Below, piece after piece: positions 29,610 through 38,907 of a stretch of 64,000 bases of DNA (its first letter is position 1; each line of letters starts with the position of its first letter). Under the pieces are notes generated by a model. The model was not told where the DNA came from and did no database searches. It was given only the letters and a program-made list of their open reading frames with translations. The position numbers and the translations under genes are program-made. The DNA comes from Marifrigoribacter sp047730175. GTDB lineage: Bacteria > Bacteroidota > Bacteroidia > Flavobacteriales > Flavobacteriaceae. The stretch lies in NCBI RefSeq assembly GCF_047730175.1, contig NZ_CP159833.1, positions 1 through 64,000 of the forward strand. Direction: 5' to 3'.

Positions 29610-30952
29610 AACGAATAGCTATACTGCAATCCCGCTCCATAATTATCACTAAAACCTTCTCCCATATCAATTCCTAAATGAACTGTAATTCTCCCTAACT
29701 TGTCTAGGTTGTATTCCGTTTGAAAATAGTTATATACAACTTTTTGTTTCTTCGGAAATGGTACTCCGTAACTTCCTAGATTCTCAATTAAACTTATTTT
29801 GGTTTTAAAGGACCAATTTTTATGTGAAGCGGAAACACCAATATGTAAAGCTCTAAGCCTATTATTTGCTATTACCAAACCAGTTTCATCTTGAAATATA
29901 AAAGGTAAGCCAATGATGTTATTTTCATAAGACCAACCAGATCTATACACCCCACTATTAAAATAACTATCTCTCCCAGAAAAACCTGAATTACTAGATT
30001 GATCTCTTGTGTCTACGTATTCAAGTAATAACCCATTTATAAAAGTGCTATAATTTTCGGTGTTAGGTTCAAAATAAAATCCCCATATTCCATCATAAAA
30101 ATTTGCCAATCGAGTCCCTGATCCATCTTCAAAAGGGTGTTGGTGATAAAATATAAAGTTTCCTGAAGAGGGCGAATATGTATATTCAACATTATAAATC
30201 CCTAAATGATTTCCTAAGGCATTTTGTTGTTCACTAGAAGTACCATCCTTTGCTCTTTTTGCAAGAAAAATATCAAAGAAGTCACTACCCGAAGAAGCTA
30301 AGTCACCATCTTCTGGAGATGTTCCTCCCCATTGTGCATAATGAATTATCTCTCCTTTAAAACTGTTTTTTAAATTTGTATTCCAAATTAAACCTAGGAG
30401 TTTATAATGAATCTTAGCATCTTTTACATAGCGGTCATCGTTTAGCTCAAAATGTCCTATCCCCCAATCTATTGAAAAACTTTCAGAAATTTTTGTTGGA
30501 GTATTTGCTTCAATTGTAATGCCTGGAATTGCTCTTGAATTTCCAGACATCAAAAAGTTAGAATTAACAGTAGACAACCCTTTAGCAAATACATCTGCAT
30601 TCTTACTACCTATTGTTGCCTGAAAAATTTTATTGCTGTATTGAACATATAACTCATTACGTTGAAATTCATCTTCAATCTCATTTCTTAAAAAGAAACT
30701 CCCTCCAACTTCAATGGAATGTTTATCATTAAAATCATAATTTAGTTTTGATTCAGCTTCAAAAAGTCCATTTGATTTAGCTGCGAGTGATCCATTTTGA
30801 TTAGATAGCATCCAAAACGGTATAACTTCTTCACTTGAAACATAACCCGAAGCAGAAACAGAAGAGTTGATTTCTAACTTTTGCGAGAAGATTATTGATT
30901 GAGATGATATGACTAAAATGAAGAAAAGAAAAAAGTATTTTTTTTGAATCAT
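29606..30952 (-). CDS. wzi: Wzi-family capsule assembly outer-membrane protein
   Basis: Wzi is an outer-membrane barrel that anchors or organises capsule on the cell surface. This 448-residue protein has a signal peptide (residues 3-22), many alternating-hydrophobicity strands, and features I associate with the family such as QWGGTSPEDGD and FYHQHPFEDGSG. It ends YGAGLQYSYSF with the terminal Phe of outer-membrane barrels. It is the last gene of the polysaccharide operon, 24 bp after the PglF-type gene, which argues for a capsule rather than an O-antigen. Confidence 0.87.
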   Translation of the reverse strand: MIQKKYFFLFFILVISSQSIIFSQKLEINSSVSASGYVSSEEVIPFWMLSNQNGSLAAKSNGLFEAESKLNYDFNDKHSIEVGGSFFLRNEIEDEFQRNELYVQYSNKIFQATIGSKNADVFAKGLSTVNSNFLMSGNSRAIPGITIEANTPTKISESFSIDWGIGHFELNDDRYVKDAKIHYKLLGLIWNTNLKNSFKGEIIHYAQWGGTSPEDGDLASSGSDFFDIFLAKRAKDGTSSEQQNALGNHLGIYNVEYTYSPSSGNFIFYHQHPFEDGSGTRLANFYDGIWGFYFEPNTENYSTFINGLLLEYVDTRDQSSNSGFSGRDSYFNSGVYRSGWSYENNIIGLPFIFQDETGLVIANNRLRALHIGVSASHKNWSFKTKISLIENLGSYGVPFPKKQKVVYNYFQTEYNLDKLGRITVHLGIDMGEGFSDNYGAGLQYSYSF

Positions 30953-30976
30953 TGATTTATTATTAAGCTATTTGTC

Positions 30977-32977
30977 TTAGGTGGCAAGTTTTTTAAGAAT
31001 TGGTTCTTTTATAGTTATAGTTTCGTCTGAATCCAATATTTCAAATTCTGAGTTTTTACTGATATATTCTGGAACAAGTTTTTTTAATCTAGACACTACT
31101 TCACTAGATTTATATCGCAAAGCTGCTTCAATAATTTCATTTATCTTTTTATCGATTAAATTAAAGTCATTCGTAATATCTTTACTAATCATAATTTTTT
31201 CATGATGTGTAGGCATTGCTTTACTAGAATCACTAATAAGTTCTTCATATAACTTCTCGCCAGGTCTTAATCCTGTAATCTTTATTTTTATATCCTCATT
31301 CGGGATATATCCTGCCAGTTTTATCATTTTAACAGCTAAATCCATAATCTTAACGGGAGCTCCCATATCAAAAATATAAATTTCTCCACCTTTACCCATA
31401 GCTCCTGCTTCAAGCACCAATTGGCATGCCTCATGAATAGTCATGAAGTATCTAATTATATCAGGGTGTGTTATTGTAATTGGCCCTCCTTTTTCAATTT
31501 GCTTTTTAAATAATGGTACTACGCTACCATTAGAACCTAATACATTTCCAAATCGAGTTGTAATAAATTTAGTTTCTGGCAATCTATTATTCCCATTTTT
31601 ATAAAAATTACGTGATTGAACATACATTTCAGCAGCTCTTTTAGATGCTCCCATTACATTACTAGGGTTTACCGCTTTATCTGTAGAAATCATAACAAAT
31701 CTAGAAACCTTATTAATTACTGCTAGGTCGACTAGGTTTTTAGTTCCATAAATATTTGTAATGATAGCTTCTGGTGGATTATCCTCCATAAGAGGTACGT
31801 GTTTATAGGCTGCAGCATGATAAATAACATCAATGTTATATTTTCTAAAGAACACTCCTAACCTATTTCTATTGGCTACATCACAAATAATAGATTTAAA
31901 TTTAAAATTAGGGTAATTTGAAGATAATTCTAAATGTAAATTATGTAAAGGTGTTTCAGCTTGATCTAATATTAAGACCAATTTCGGATTAAATGCCGCT
32001 AATTGCCTAACTATCTCACTTCCAATAGACCCTGCTCCTCCAGTTACTAATATCGTTTTATCAATTAACTGTTTTATTTTTTCTCCATCATTAACTATAA
32101 TGGGTTCTCTCTCCAAAAGATCCTCAATTTGAAGGTTTTTAACTTGATTAGCTAATGAGGTATCTCCCCAATCAAGTATTATTGGTGAGCTATAAACCTT
32201 TATATTATGCTCTAAACAATCTTCAACAATATTATATCTTTCTTCAGCATTTAAATTGTTGCCAGAAATAATAATTGCAGTAGCATTTAATTTTATAAGC
32301 TCACAACTAAATTTATCTTCAATTTTAATTACTTGTTTCCCTAAAATTCGTAAACTTCTATTAAATGTTGTTTTTGAAGCAAATCCTTTAATATCAAATC
32401 TTTTTGGATAATCTAAATCTAAAGCAGCTGCAATTGATATTGCACTTTCATCTATACCAACAATGATCGCTTTTTCTAATAGTTCTTTTTTTTGTGATAG
32501 TTTAAAATATTCGTAAAACTGTTTTATAGCTAATCTAAATAAAAATAAAAATGAAAATGAAAAGAATAAATATAAGACTAAAGAGGTGGTTAAATAAATC
32601 CTCTCTTTCATAACATATAAAAAGGAATAATTAATAATTAGCAATACTACAAAAGTACATATTGAAGCTAATAATAGTTTTAAAGCATCCATATAGGATG
32701 AATGTCTAATTAATCCTGCATATGTTTTAAATAACAACATAAAAGTAAAATGAATACCTATTACTAATAATACTTGTTGGGTAACATTTAAAACTTTTAA
32801 ATGTGAAATATGTAAATCAAGAAGAATAATTGCTGTTAATACAATTGAACACAGTAATAGAAAAGTGTCTAATAATAGCACACACCATCTTGGAAGGTAT
32901 TTGATATTACGTATATCCAATGTGTTATCCTCATTAGATAATATTATTTTAATAGCGCTTTTTAATTTATTTCCCAT
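30977..32977 (-). CDS. UDP-GlcNAc 4,6-dehydratase, PglF/WbpM/CapD type
   Basis: Membrane-anchored nucleotide-sugar dehydratase of 666 residues. Seen: four or five transmembrane helices in residues 30-160, a CoA-binding-like Rossmann domain (KAIIVGIDESA near 170), and the catalytic SDR domain with TGGAGSIGSEIVRQL near 310 and STDKAVNPSNVMGASKRAAE near 430. In PglF-type enzymes this makes the UDP-4-keto-6-deoxy sugar used by the adjacent aminotransferase and acetyltransferase. The gene order dehydratase, aminotransferase, acetyltransferase, sugar transferase mirrors the bacillosamine pathway. Confidence 0.9.
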   Translation of the reverse strand: MGNKLKSAIKIILSNEDNTLDIRNIKYLPRWCVLLLDTFLLLCSIVLTAIILLDLHISHLKVLNVTQQVLLVIGIHFTFMLLFKTYAGLIRHSSYMDALKLLLASICTFVVLLIINYSFLYVMKERIYLTTSLVLYLFFSFSFLFLFRLAIKQFYEYFKLSQKKELLEKAIIVGIDESAISIAAALDLDYPKRFDIKGFASKTTFNRSLRILGKQVIKIEDKFSCELIKLNATAIIISGNNLNAEERYNIVEDCLEHNIKVYSSPIILDWGDTSLANQVKNLQIEDLLEREPIIVNDGEKIKQLIDKTILVTGGAGSIGSEIVRQLAAFNPKLVLILDQAETPLHNLHLELSSNYPNFKFKSIICDVANRNRLGVFFRKYNIDVIYHAAAYKHVPLMEDNPPEAIITNIYGTKNLVDLAVINKVSRFVMISTDKAVNPSNVMGASKRAAEMYVQSRNFYKNGNNRLPETKFITTRFGNVLGSNGSVVPLFKKQIEKGGPITITHPDIIRYFMTIHEACQLVLEAGAMGKGGEIYIFDMGAPVKIMDLAVKMIKLAGYIPNEDIKIKITGLRPGEKLYEELISDSSKAMPTHHEKIMISKDITNDFNLIDKKINEIIEAALRYKSSEVVSRLKKLVPEYISKNSEFEILDSDETITIKEPILKKLAT

Positions 32978-33008
32978 AAAAGATGATTGGTTATAAAATA
33001 AGGGAAAA

Positions 33009-34142
33009 TTAACTTAACCAGTTATCAATTGCTTTTTTAACTCTATCTAGCTGATTTTCAGTTAAATTTGACCCAGATGGCAAACAAAGACCTCTTTCGA
33101 AAAGAGAACTTGAATTGCTATCTCCATAATATTTTTCATCGTTATATATCGGTTGCAAATGCATAGGTTTCCACAAAGGTCTGCTTTCTATGTTAAAATT
33201 TTGCAAAAAAATACGTAAATTTTCTCTACTACGCACTTTATCCTCTTTTTCAAACAATATAACTGATAACCAGTGATTACTAGAATAGTCAATTGAAGGC
33301 TCTTTTAGGACTTCTATATATGAAATATTTGAAAATATTTCTGTATAAAAATCATTATTCTTCCTTCTTAAATTAACGTGTTTATTGAGGATTTCCATTT
33401 GCCCTCTTCCAATTCCTGCAACAATATTACTCATCCTATAATTATACCCAATTTCTGAATGTTGATAATGAGGTGCAGTATCTCTAGCTTGAGTTGCTAA
33501 GAAAATAGCTCTTTCTTTGGTTGCTTTATCTCTACAAACCAGTGCTCCTCCTCCAGAAGTTGTTATTATCTTGTTTCCGTTAAAGGAAAGAATTGAAATA
33601 TCTCCAAAAGTACCACATGCCCTGCCTTTATAGGTTGAGCCTAATGCTTCAGCTGCGTCTTCAATTAAAAAAATACCATACTTTTTACATACACTAGTAA
33701 TTTCATCAATTTTTGCAGGCATTCCATATAAGTGAACTATAATCACCGCCTTGGGTTTTTTACCTGCTTTTATTCTATCCTTAATGGCTTCTTCTAGATG
33801 ATGTGGACACATATTCCAAGTATCTAGTTCACTATCCACAAATACTGGTCTTGCTCCAACATAGGCAATTGGATTTGAACTACCGCAAAAAGTAAACGTC
33901 TGGCAAATTACTTCATCATCTCTTTGAACTCCAGCTAAAACTAATGCTAAGTGTATTGCTCCTGTACCCGTTGATAAACAAGCTACATGCGAATCTTCTC
34001 CTAAGTAGTCTTCAAGATCTTTTTCAAAACCAAAAACATTTGGACCTAAAGGTGCTATCCAGTTTTCATCGAAAGCACTTTGTATGTAACTTAACTCATT
34101 TCCTCCCATATGAGGAGAAGAAAGCCATATTTTTTCTTCCAT
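33009..34142 (-). CDS. PglE-type PLP aminotransferase (DegT/DnrJ/EryC1/StrS)
   Basis: Sugar-nucleotide aminotransferase of 377 residues. Seen: the opening KIWLSSPHMGGNELSYIQSA, cofactor Asp in FLIEDAAEALGSTYKGRACG, and the PLP lysine in SFNGNKIITTSGGGALV. With the flanking genes it should convert UDP-4-keto-6-deoxy-GlcNAc to the 4-amino sugar. The ATG overlaps the upstream acetyltransferase stop by one base (TAATG), implying translational coupling. Confidence 0.93.
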   Translation of the reverse strand: MEEKIWLSSPHMGGNELSYIQSAFDENWIAPLGPNVFGFEKDLEDYLGEDSHVACLSTGTGAIHLALVLAGVQRDDEVICQTFTFCGSSNPIAYVGARPVFVDSELDTWNMCPHHLEEAIKDRIKAGKKPKAVIIVHLYGMPAKIDEITSVCKKYGIFLIEDAAEALGSTYKGRACGTFGDISILSFNGNKIITTSGGGALVCRDKATKERAIFLATQARDTAPHYQHSEIGYNYRMSNIVAGIGRGQMEILNKHVNLRRKNNDFYTEIFSNISYIEVLKEPSIDYSSNHWLSVILFEKEDKVRSRENLRIFLQNFNIESRPLWKPMHLQPIYNDEKYYGDSNSSSLFERGLCLPSGSNLTENQLDRVKKAIDNWLS

Positions 34143-34744
34143 TATTCAATTTTATTATATTTTATTACTTTTCCAGGATTACCATAAATAACAGCGTAAT
34201 CTGGTACATCTTTTAATATTACAGACCCAGCACCTATCGTACACCATTTTCCAATTTTTATATTTGGAATTACTGTTGCGCCAGCTCCTATATGTGTTCC
34301 TTCTCCAACAATCACATTACCACATAATGTAGCACTTGGCGAAATATGTACAAAATTTTCTAATTGACAATCATGTTCTATCACAGCATTTGTATTAATG
34401 ATACAATGTTTCCCTATTGAAACGGATGAATTAATTACAACATTTGCCATCACTACGGTACCCTCTAAAATTTTTGAAGTTTTATCAATAACTAAAGAAG
34501 GATGTATCGCTTGTCCAAAATTATGCACCTTTAATTTTTCTGAAATTTCTTTCCTAATAATATTATTCCCGATAGATATAATCAGGCTTGCTTCACCTAT
34601 ACCAATATTATTATTTTGTACTGAATAATTGTTAAGGCTAACTATTTCATTATTATCATCTATAATATGTGAAATTTCGATATCTCTTTTTTCAAGAATA
34701 TCGATTATAACTTTTGCATGTCCACTTGCTCCGTAAAGTACCAT
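34142..34744 (-). CDS. PglD/NeuD-type sugar O/N-acetyltransferase
   Basis: A 200-residue acetyltransferase of the NeuD/PglD group. It has an N-terminal Rossmann-like part (LYGASGHAKVIIDILEKR) and a left-handed beta-helix made of hexapeptide repeats (CIINTNAVIEHDCQLENFV, GEGTHIGAGATVIPNIKIG, WCTIGAGSVILKDV). Expected reaction: N-acetylation of the 4-amino group of UDP-bacillosamine precursor. One-base overlaps (TAATG) join it to both neighbours. Confidence 0.92.
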   Translation of the reverse strand: MVLYGASGHAKVIIDILEKRDIEISHIIDDNNEIVSLNNYSVQNNNIGIGEASLIISIGNNIIRKEISEKLKVHNFGQAIHPSLVIDKTSKILEGTVVMANVVINSSVSIGKHCIINTNAVIEHDCQLENFVHISPSATLCGNVIVGEGTHIGAGATVIPNIKIGKWCTIGAGSVILKDVPDYAVIYGNPGKVIKYNKIE

Positions 34745-35352
34745 TATATATTTCCTTTAAATCTACCTATTGTTGCACTACCCTCTTCTGAAATATCTTC
34801 AGAAAAGATTACTTTTTTTATTGTTTTAAAAAAAATCTTAACGTCCAATATGAAACTAATGTTTAGAATATAATAAGCGTCCAATTCAAGTTTTTTATTC
34901 CAACTTATAGCATTTCTACCATTTACTTGAGCCCAACCTGTAATACCTGGCCGTACTTTGTGTCTTGTTTTCTGAATTGCATTATACAATGGAAGATATT
35001 CCATTAACAATGGGCGAGGCCCAATAATACTCATATCTCCTTTTATTACATTAATTAATTGAGGAATTTCATCTAGTGATGCCTTCCGTACAAATCTTCC
35101 AACTCTTGTAAGTCGTTTATCATCAGGTAATAATTTCCCTGAAGCATCTACCCTATCATTCATTGTTTTAAATTTAATAATAATAAATGGTTTTTCGTTT
35201 TTACCGGGTCTTTTTTGAAAAAAGAAAGGGTTTCCATTATTATTAATTAATAGAAAAATTAAGGTGATGATAAATAGTGGAGAAAACACAATAAATCCAA
35301 TAATGGATATTATTAAATCTAATATTCTTTTTAAAAAAAACCTATACAACAT
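34744..35352 (-). CDS. PglC-type initiating sugar-phosphate transferase
   Basis: Small (202-residue) phosphoglycosyl transferase that moves the first sugar-phosphate onto undecaprenyl phosphate. Seen: an N-terminal re-entrant hydrophobic helix (residues 9-33), FFFQKRPGKNEKPFIIIKFKTM, the catalytic region RKASLDEIPQLINVIKGDMS (Asp-Glu) and PGITGWAQVNGRN. It lacks the extra transmembrane domain of WbaP-type enzymes. Placed beside the PglD/E/F genes, it probably uses UDP-diNAc-bacillosamine as donor and starts the repeat unit. Confidence 0.93.
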   Translation of the reverse strand: MLYRFFLKRILDLIISIIGFIVFSPLFIITLIFLLINNNGNPFFFQKRPGKNEKPFIIIKFKTMNDRVDASGKLLPDDKRLTRVGRFVRKASLDEIPQLINVIKGDMSIIGPRPLLMEYLPLYNAIQKTRHKVRPGITGWAQVNGRNAISWNKKLELDAYYILNISFILDVKIFFKTIKKVIFSEDISEEGSATIGRFKGNI

Positions 35353-36550
35353 TTTTAAATGAATTTATAATGGTTTTATAAGCTACATTAGGGTTAAGGT
35401 GAATTTTAAAATAATTATTTCCATTTTCTCCTATGACTTTTCTTTGATCAGGGTTATCTATTAAAAATTCTATTTTCTCTTTTAATAATGAAGGTGTTTT
35501 AGCTGAAGCCCAAAATCCTGCTTTAACTTCATCTTCAATCCAAGTTCCAAAATCTGTATTCTCATCTAATAATGCAATTACAGGAATCTTCATATTAAAA
35601 TAAGATAATGCTTTTGAGGGCATATTAGGAATCGTAAAATTTTCATCTAAAGAAACTAATCCTACATCTGCAATTTGCATCATTTCAATATATTCATTTC
35701 TAGGTAAAAAATCTTTTATTATTACATTACTTAGCTTATTATCCTGTACTAATGTAATTAATTTATCTTTTTCTGTTCCTTTTCCTATAATGTAAAAAAC
35801 GACAGAGCTATTCTGTTTAAATGAATCAGCTAGGGCAACTATGTTTTCAACTTTTTGAGGTTTACCAATATTACCTCCAAAGAAGATAACGAACTTGTTT
35901 TCTAGGTCAAATTTATTTTTAATCTCACTAGCTTCAACTCTTTTAAATTTCTGATTTTTCTGCCAATTTCTGAGCAAATGTAGTTTAGACGTATCCACTT
36001 CTTTATTATGCTCCTTTATATAATCAACATTCCCTTGGGACATACACCCTATTTTATCAGAAATTGCATATAACTTTTTCTCTAATCTTCTAAAGTACTT
36101 GTAAATGGCACCCTTTTTAGAAATCATCCCTAAATCAATTGCATTTTGAGGAAAAATATCTCGAAGAATTAAATAAACAGGTATTTTATGTTTCTTTTTT
36201 AAAGCAGATACCACTTTATATAATGTTATTGGAGGTGTTGGAAGTATGATTAAATCAAAATCTATATTTTTATAATGTTTCTTTATTGCTTTAAGGTATT
36301 GTTTAGGAAGTAATAGGTTTGCTATTCCTTTTTTAACAACATTCACATTCAATAAAGAACTTGTTTTTACCCTTAATACCTTCATGCCTGATTCATCACT
36401 TATAACTGTATCCTTTATTTCTGAAGAAGGTGCTACAACATAAACATCGTGATTATTATCACGAAATTCTTCCATTAAATCTGTATATAAGTTATTAGAT
36501 TTTTCAATGTTTGGAAAATCTAATGCCAGATATAATATTTTTTTCTTCAT
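35342..36550 (-). CDS. WbuB-like family 4 glycosyltransferase
   Basis: A 402-residue GT-B transferase. Seen: N-terminal KKILYLALDFPNIEKSNNLY, a central switch FVIFFGGNIGKPQKVENIV, and ADVGLVSLDENFTIPNMPSKALSYF in the donor site. The ATG at 36550 lies one base after the wecB-like stop and is preferred to a TTG at 36574. The family is the one that transfers L-FucNAc or a similar 6-deoxy amino sugar in Escherichia O-antigens, which fits its place after the three UDP-L-FucNAc synthesis genes. It overlaps the PglC gene by 11 bp. Confidence 0.88.
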   Translation of the reverse strand: MKKKILYLALDFPNIEKSNNLYTDLMEEFRDNNHDVYVVAPSSEIKDTVISDESGMKVLRVKTSSLLNVNVVKKGIANLLLPKQYLKAIKKHYKNIDFDLIILPTPPITLYKVVSALKKKHKIPVYLILRDIFPQNAIDLGMISKKGAIYKYFRRLEKKLYAISDKIGCMSQGNVDYIKEHNKEVDTSKLHLLRNWQKNQKFKRVEASEIKNKFDLENKFVIFFGGNIGKPQKVENIVALADSFKQNSSVVFYIIGKGTEKDKLITLVQDNKLSNVIIKDFLPRNEYIEMMQIADVGLVSLDENFTIPNMPSKALSYFNMKIPVIALLDENTDFGTWIEDEVKAGFWASAKTPSLLKEKIEFLIDNPDQRKVIGENGNNYFKIHLNPNVAYKTIINSFKNVV

Positions 36551-36551
36551 A

Positions 36552-37688
36552 TTACTGCTTTGACCACACAACACGATTTATATAATCGGTATATGAAAGT
36601 ATAATACGTACCATTTTTTCAGAAACATTAGGCATTGAATAATCATGTACAGGTCTAAAATTTCTTTCTGGATTTCTTTTTTGAGCATTTAAGGCTACTA
36701 ATGCCTGCATAATTCTATCAGGATTTAAGCCTGTCATCATTACTGATGCTTCTTCCATTGCTTCAGGACGTTCGTGTGCGTCACGGATATTTAATGCCCA
36801 GAAGTTGAGTATAGATGATTCCTCTGAAATAGTTCCACTGTCTGATAACACAGCATAAGAATTCATTTGAAGAGCATTATAGTCTGAAAAACCTAATGGT
36901 TTCAATAGTTGAATATTCTTGTGCATTTCAACATTCTTTTCTTCTAACATCTTACGAGTGCGAGGATGTGTAGAAACAATCACAGGAAAATTATATGTTT
37001 CAGCAATTTGATTTAAAGAAGTAATTAATCCTTCAAAATTTGTATCACTACTAATATTCTCTTCTCTATGCGCAGAAACAACAAAGTATTCTTGTTTTGT
37101 TAATTGAAGTGTATCTATAACTTTCGAAGCTTCAATTTTGTGTTTAAATTTTGAAAGCACCTCAAACATTGGGCTTCCTGTTTTAATCACACGATCTGGA
37201 GATAAACCTTCTCTCAATAGATATTCCCTAGCAATACTACTGTAGGTTAAATTAATGTCTGAAATATGATCAACGATCTTTCTATTGGTTTCTTCTGGAA
37301 CTCTTTGATCAAAACAACGATTTCCTGCTTCCATATGAAATATTGGAATTTTTCGTTTTTTAGCAGGTATTGCACACAAACAAGAGTTAGTGTCTCCTAA
37401 TACTAGAAATGCATCAGGGTTTTCTTTTTCAAGAATAGGATCTACTTTTATAAGGATGTTTCCTATGGTTTCAGTTGCATTTTTACCTGCAGCTTCTAGA
37501 AAGTAATCAGGTTTTCTTATTTCAAGATCTTCAAAAAAGATTTCATTAAGCTCATAATCGTAATTTTGACCGGTATGAACTAGTATATGTTCGATTGCTT
37601 CATTTGCATCTAAGGCTTGCATCACACATGCCAATCGGATAATCTCTGGACGTGTACCAACAACGGTAACAACTTTTAATTTATTCAT
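36552..37688 (-). CDS. UDP-N-acetylglucosamine 2-epimerase family (WbjD/CapG/FnlC type)
   Basis: A 378-residue non-hydrolysing 2-epimerase. Seen: VVTVVGTRPEIIRLA near the start, HTGQNYDYELNEIFFEDL, FHMEAGNRCFDQRVPEE and LSDSGTISEESSI. Members with the extended MEAGNRCFDQRVPEETNR segment occur as the last step of UDP-L-FucNAc synthesis, and the two preceding genes are the other steps, so I assign C2 epimerisation of UDP-2-acetamido-2,6-dideoxy-L-talose. A weak TATTTTTG box at 37712-37719 might serve as an internal promoter. Confidence 0.92.
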   Translation of the reverse strand: MNKLKVVTVVGTRPEIIRLACVMQALDANEAIEHILVHTGQNYDYELNEIFFEDLEIRKPDYFLEAAGKNATETIGNILIKVDPILEKENPDAFLVLGDTNSCLCAIPAKKRKIPIFHMEAGNRCFDQRVPEETNRKIVDHISDINLTYSSIAREYLLREGLSPDRVIKTGSPMFEVLSKFKHKIEASKVIDTLQLTKQEYFVVSAHREENISSDTNFEGLITSLNQIAETYNFPVIVSTHPRTRKMLEEKNVEMHKNIQLLKPLGFSDYNALQMNSYAVLSDSGTISEESSILNFWALNIRDAHERPEAMEEASVMMTGLNPDRIMQALVALNAQKRNPERNFRPVHDYSMPNVSEKMVRIILSYTDYINRVVWSKQ

Positions 37689-37759
37689 TAATAAGTTTCA
37701 TCAGGTTTCAACAAAAATACTGATAAAAAGTTAAATCTTCATATATAAGAATTCTCTTA

Positions 37760-38881
37760 TTAAACTTCTTCAAAATAAGTATCTGAATCTTCTTGATCAT
37801 AAGGTTCATTAATCCAAAAAAGAGTGATAAGTTCCTCATCGCCAATATTTGTGATATTATGAGTAAACCATATTGGCATATCGACATAAGCGGGTTCCTT
37901 ACCGTCTAATATAAATTCGAATACTTCATCGGTATTTATCTTTCTCCATTTAATAGAAGCTTTACCGCTAATTACAGCAAATCGTTCTATTTTACGTGTA
38001 TGGTAATGGTTTCCTCTTGTAATACCAGGGACTGTTGTAGAATAAGACGATTGCCCCGAGGTTAATGCTCTCATAATTTCTACAAAAGCGCCTCTGTCAT
38101 CTTCATGTTTTATATATTTTTTTGGAAAATGTTTTTTCGGAATAAAACTCGTAAAGGTGTTAAATAGATTCAATTCGAATGAATCTCTTGACACATTTGG
38201 GACGACTCCATTTTCAATATAATCTACTTTAAATGAAGTGATTAAATTCAATATTTCTGATACTTTTTTAGTAGAAGTGAAAGGAATCATTTTTATAGTT
38301 GATTTATTTTTATTTGATATTATTTCAGAATAAAATGCAGCTGAAAGTTCATTCACATAAATTAAATTAACGGTCCCATCACTATGAATATTAGGCTCTT
38401 CTCCACTAACGACTTGATGACAAAAAGTAGCTATTACCGAATTATAAAAAGGTTTCCCAAAAGGTCCAAATACATTCGGAATAATAAATGAGACTACTTC
38501 TCCATTACTCTCTATAGCCCATTTTTCTAGTGCTTTACGACCATCTCTCTTTGATTTTCCATATAAATTATCTTGATCTTCTTGCGTAGATGATGAAAAA
38601 ATAATTTTAGGACTTGAACTCGTTTTTTCACAAGCATCAATTAATTGATTTACCAAACCAACATTGGTATTGTAAATTACTTGCGGGTCTTCATGACGAT
38701 TCATTGCAGCGATATGAACGATCACATCACAAGAGGATACAAATGCTTCTAGTGTCTTTTCATTTTTGAAAAAATCTCTTTCATAAGAAATCAGTTCTAT
38801 ATCATTGGATTTAGTTCCAAGATAATTAAACAAATGATTTCCCATAAATCCTGCTTGCCCTGTAATTCCAACTTTTATCAT
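37760..38881 (-). CDS. Bifunctional reductase/epimerase, WbjC/CapF/FnlB type
   Basis: A two-domain enzyme of 373 residues: an SDR domain (KVGITGQAGFMGNHLFNYLG, NVFGPFGKPFYNS, about 1-245) and a C-terminal cupin (about 250-373) with TRGNHYHTRKIERFAVISG, whose histidines bind metal in CapF. CapF acts after CapE in UDP-L-FucNAc formation: the cupin epimerises C3 and the SDR reduces C4. Its order with the CapE and CapG types matches the characterised pathway of Staphylococcus capsule type 5 and Pseudomonas O11. Confidence 0.93.
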   Translation of the reverse strand: MIKVGITGQAGFMGNHLFNYLGTKSNDIELISYERDFFKNEKTLEAFVSSCDVIVHIAAMNRHEDPQVIYNTNVGLVNQLIDACEKTSSSPKIIFSSSTQEDQDNLYGKSKRDGRKALEKWAIESNGEVVSFIIPNVFGPFGKPFYNSVIATFCHQVVSGEEPNIHSDGTVNLIYVNELSAAFYSEIISNKNKSTIKMIPFTSTKKVSEILNLITSFKVDYIENGVVPNVSRDSFELNLFNTFTSFIPKKHFPKKYIKHEDDRGAFVEIMRALTSGQSSYSTTVPGITRGNHYHTRKIERFAVISGKASIKWRKINTDEVFEFILDGKEPAYVDMPIWFTHNITNIGDEELITLFWINEPYDQEDSDTYFEEV

Positions 38882-38907
38882 AGTCTTGATTTATATTATT
38901 CTTTTAA

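Noticed and set aside
34744..35352. Calling the sugar transferase a WbaP/WcaJ-type enzyme
   Set aside because: It is only 202 residues and lacks the N-terminal multi-helix domain of that group; it is the small PglC type.
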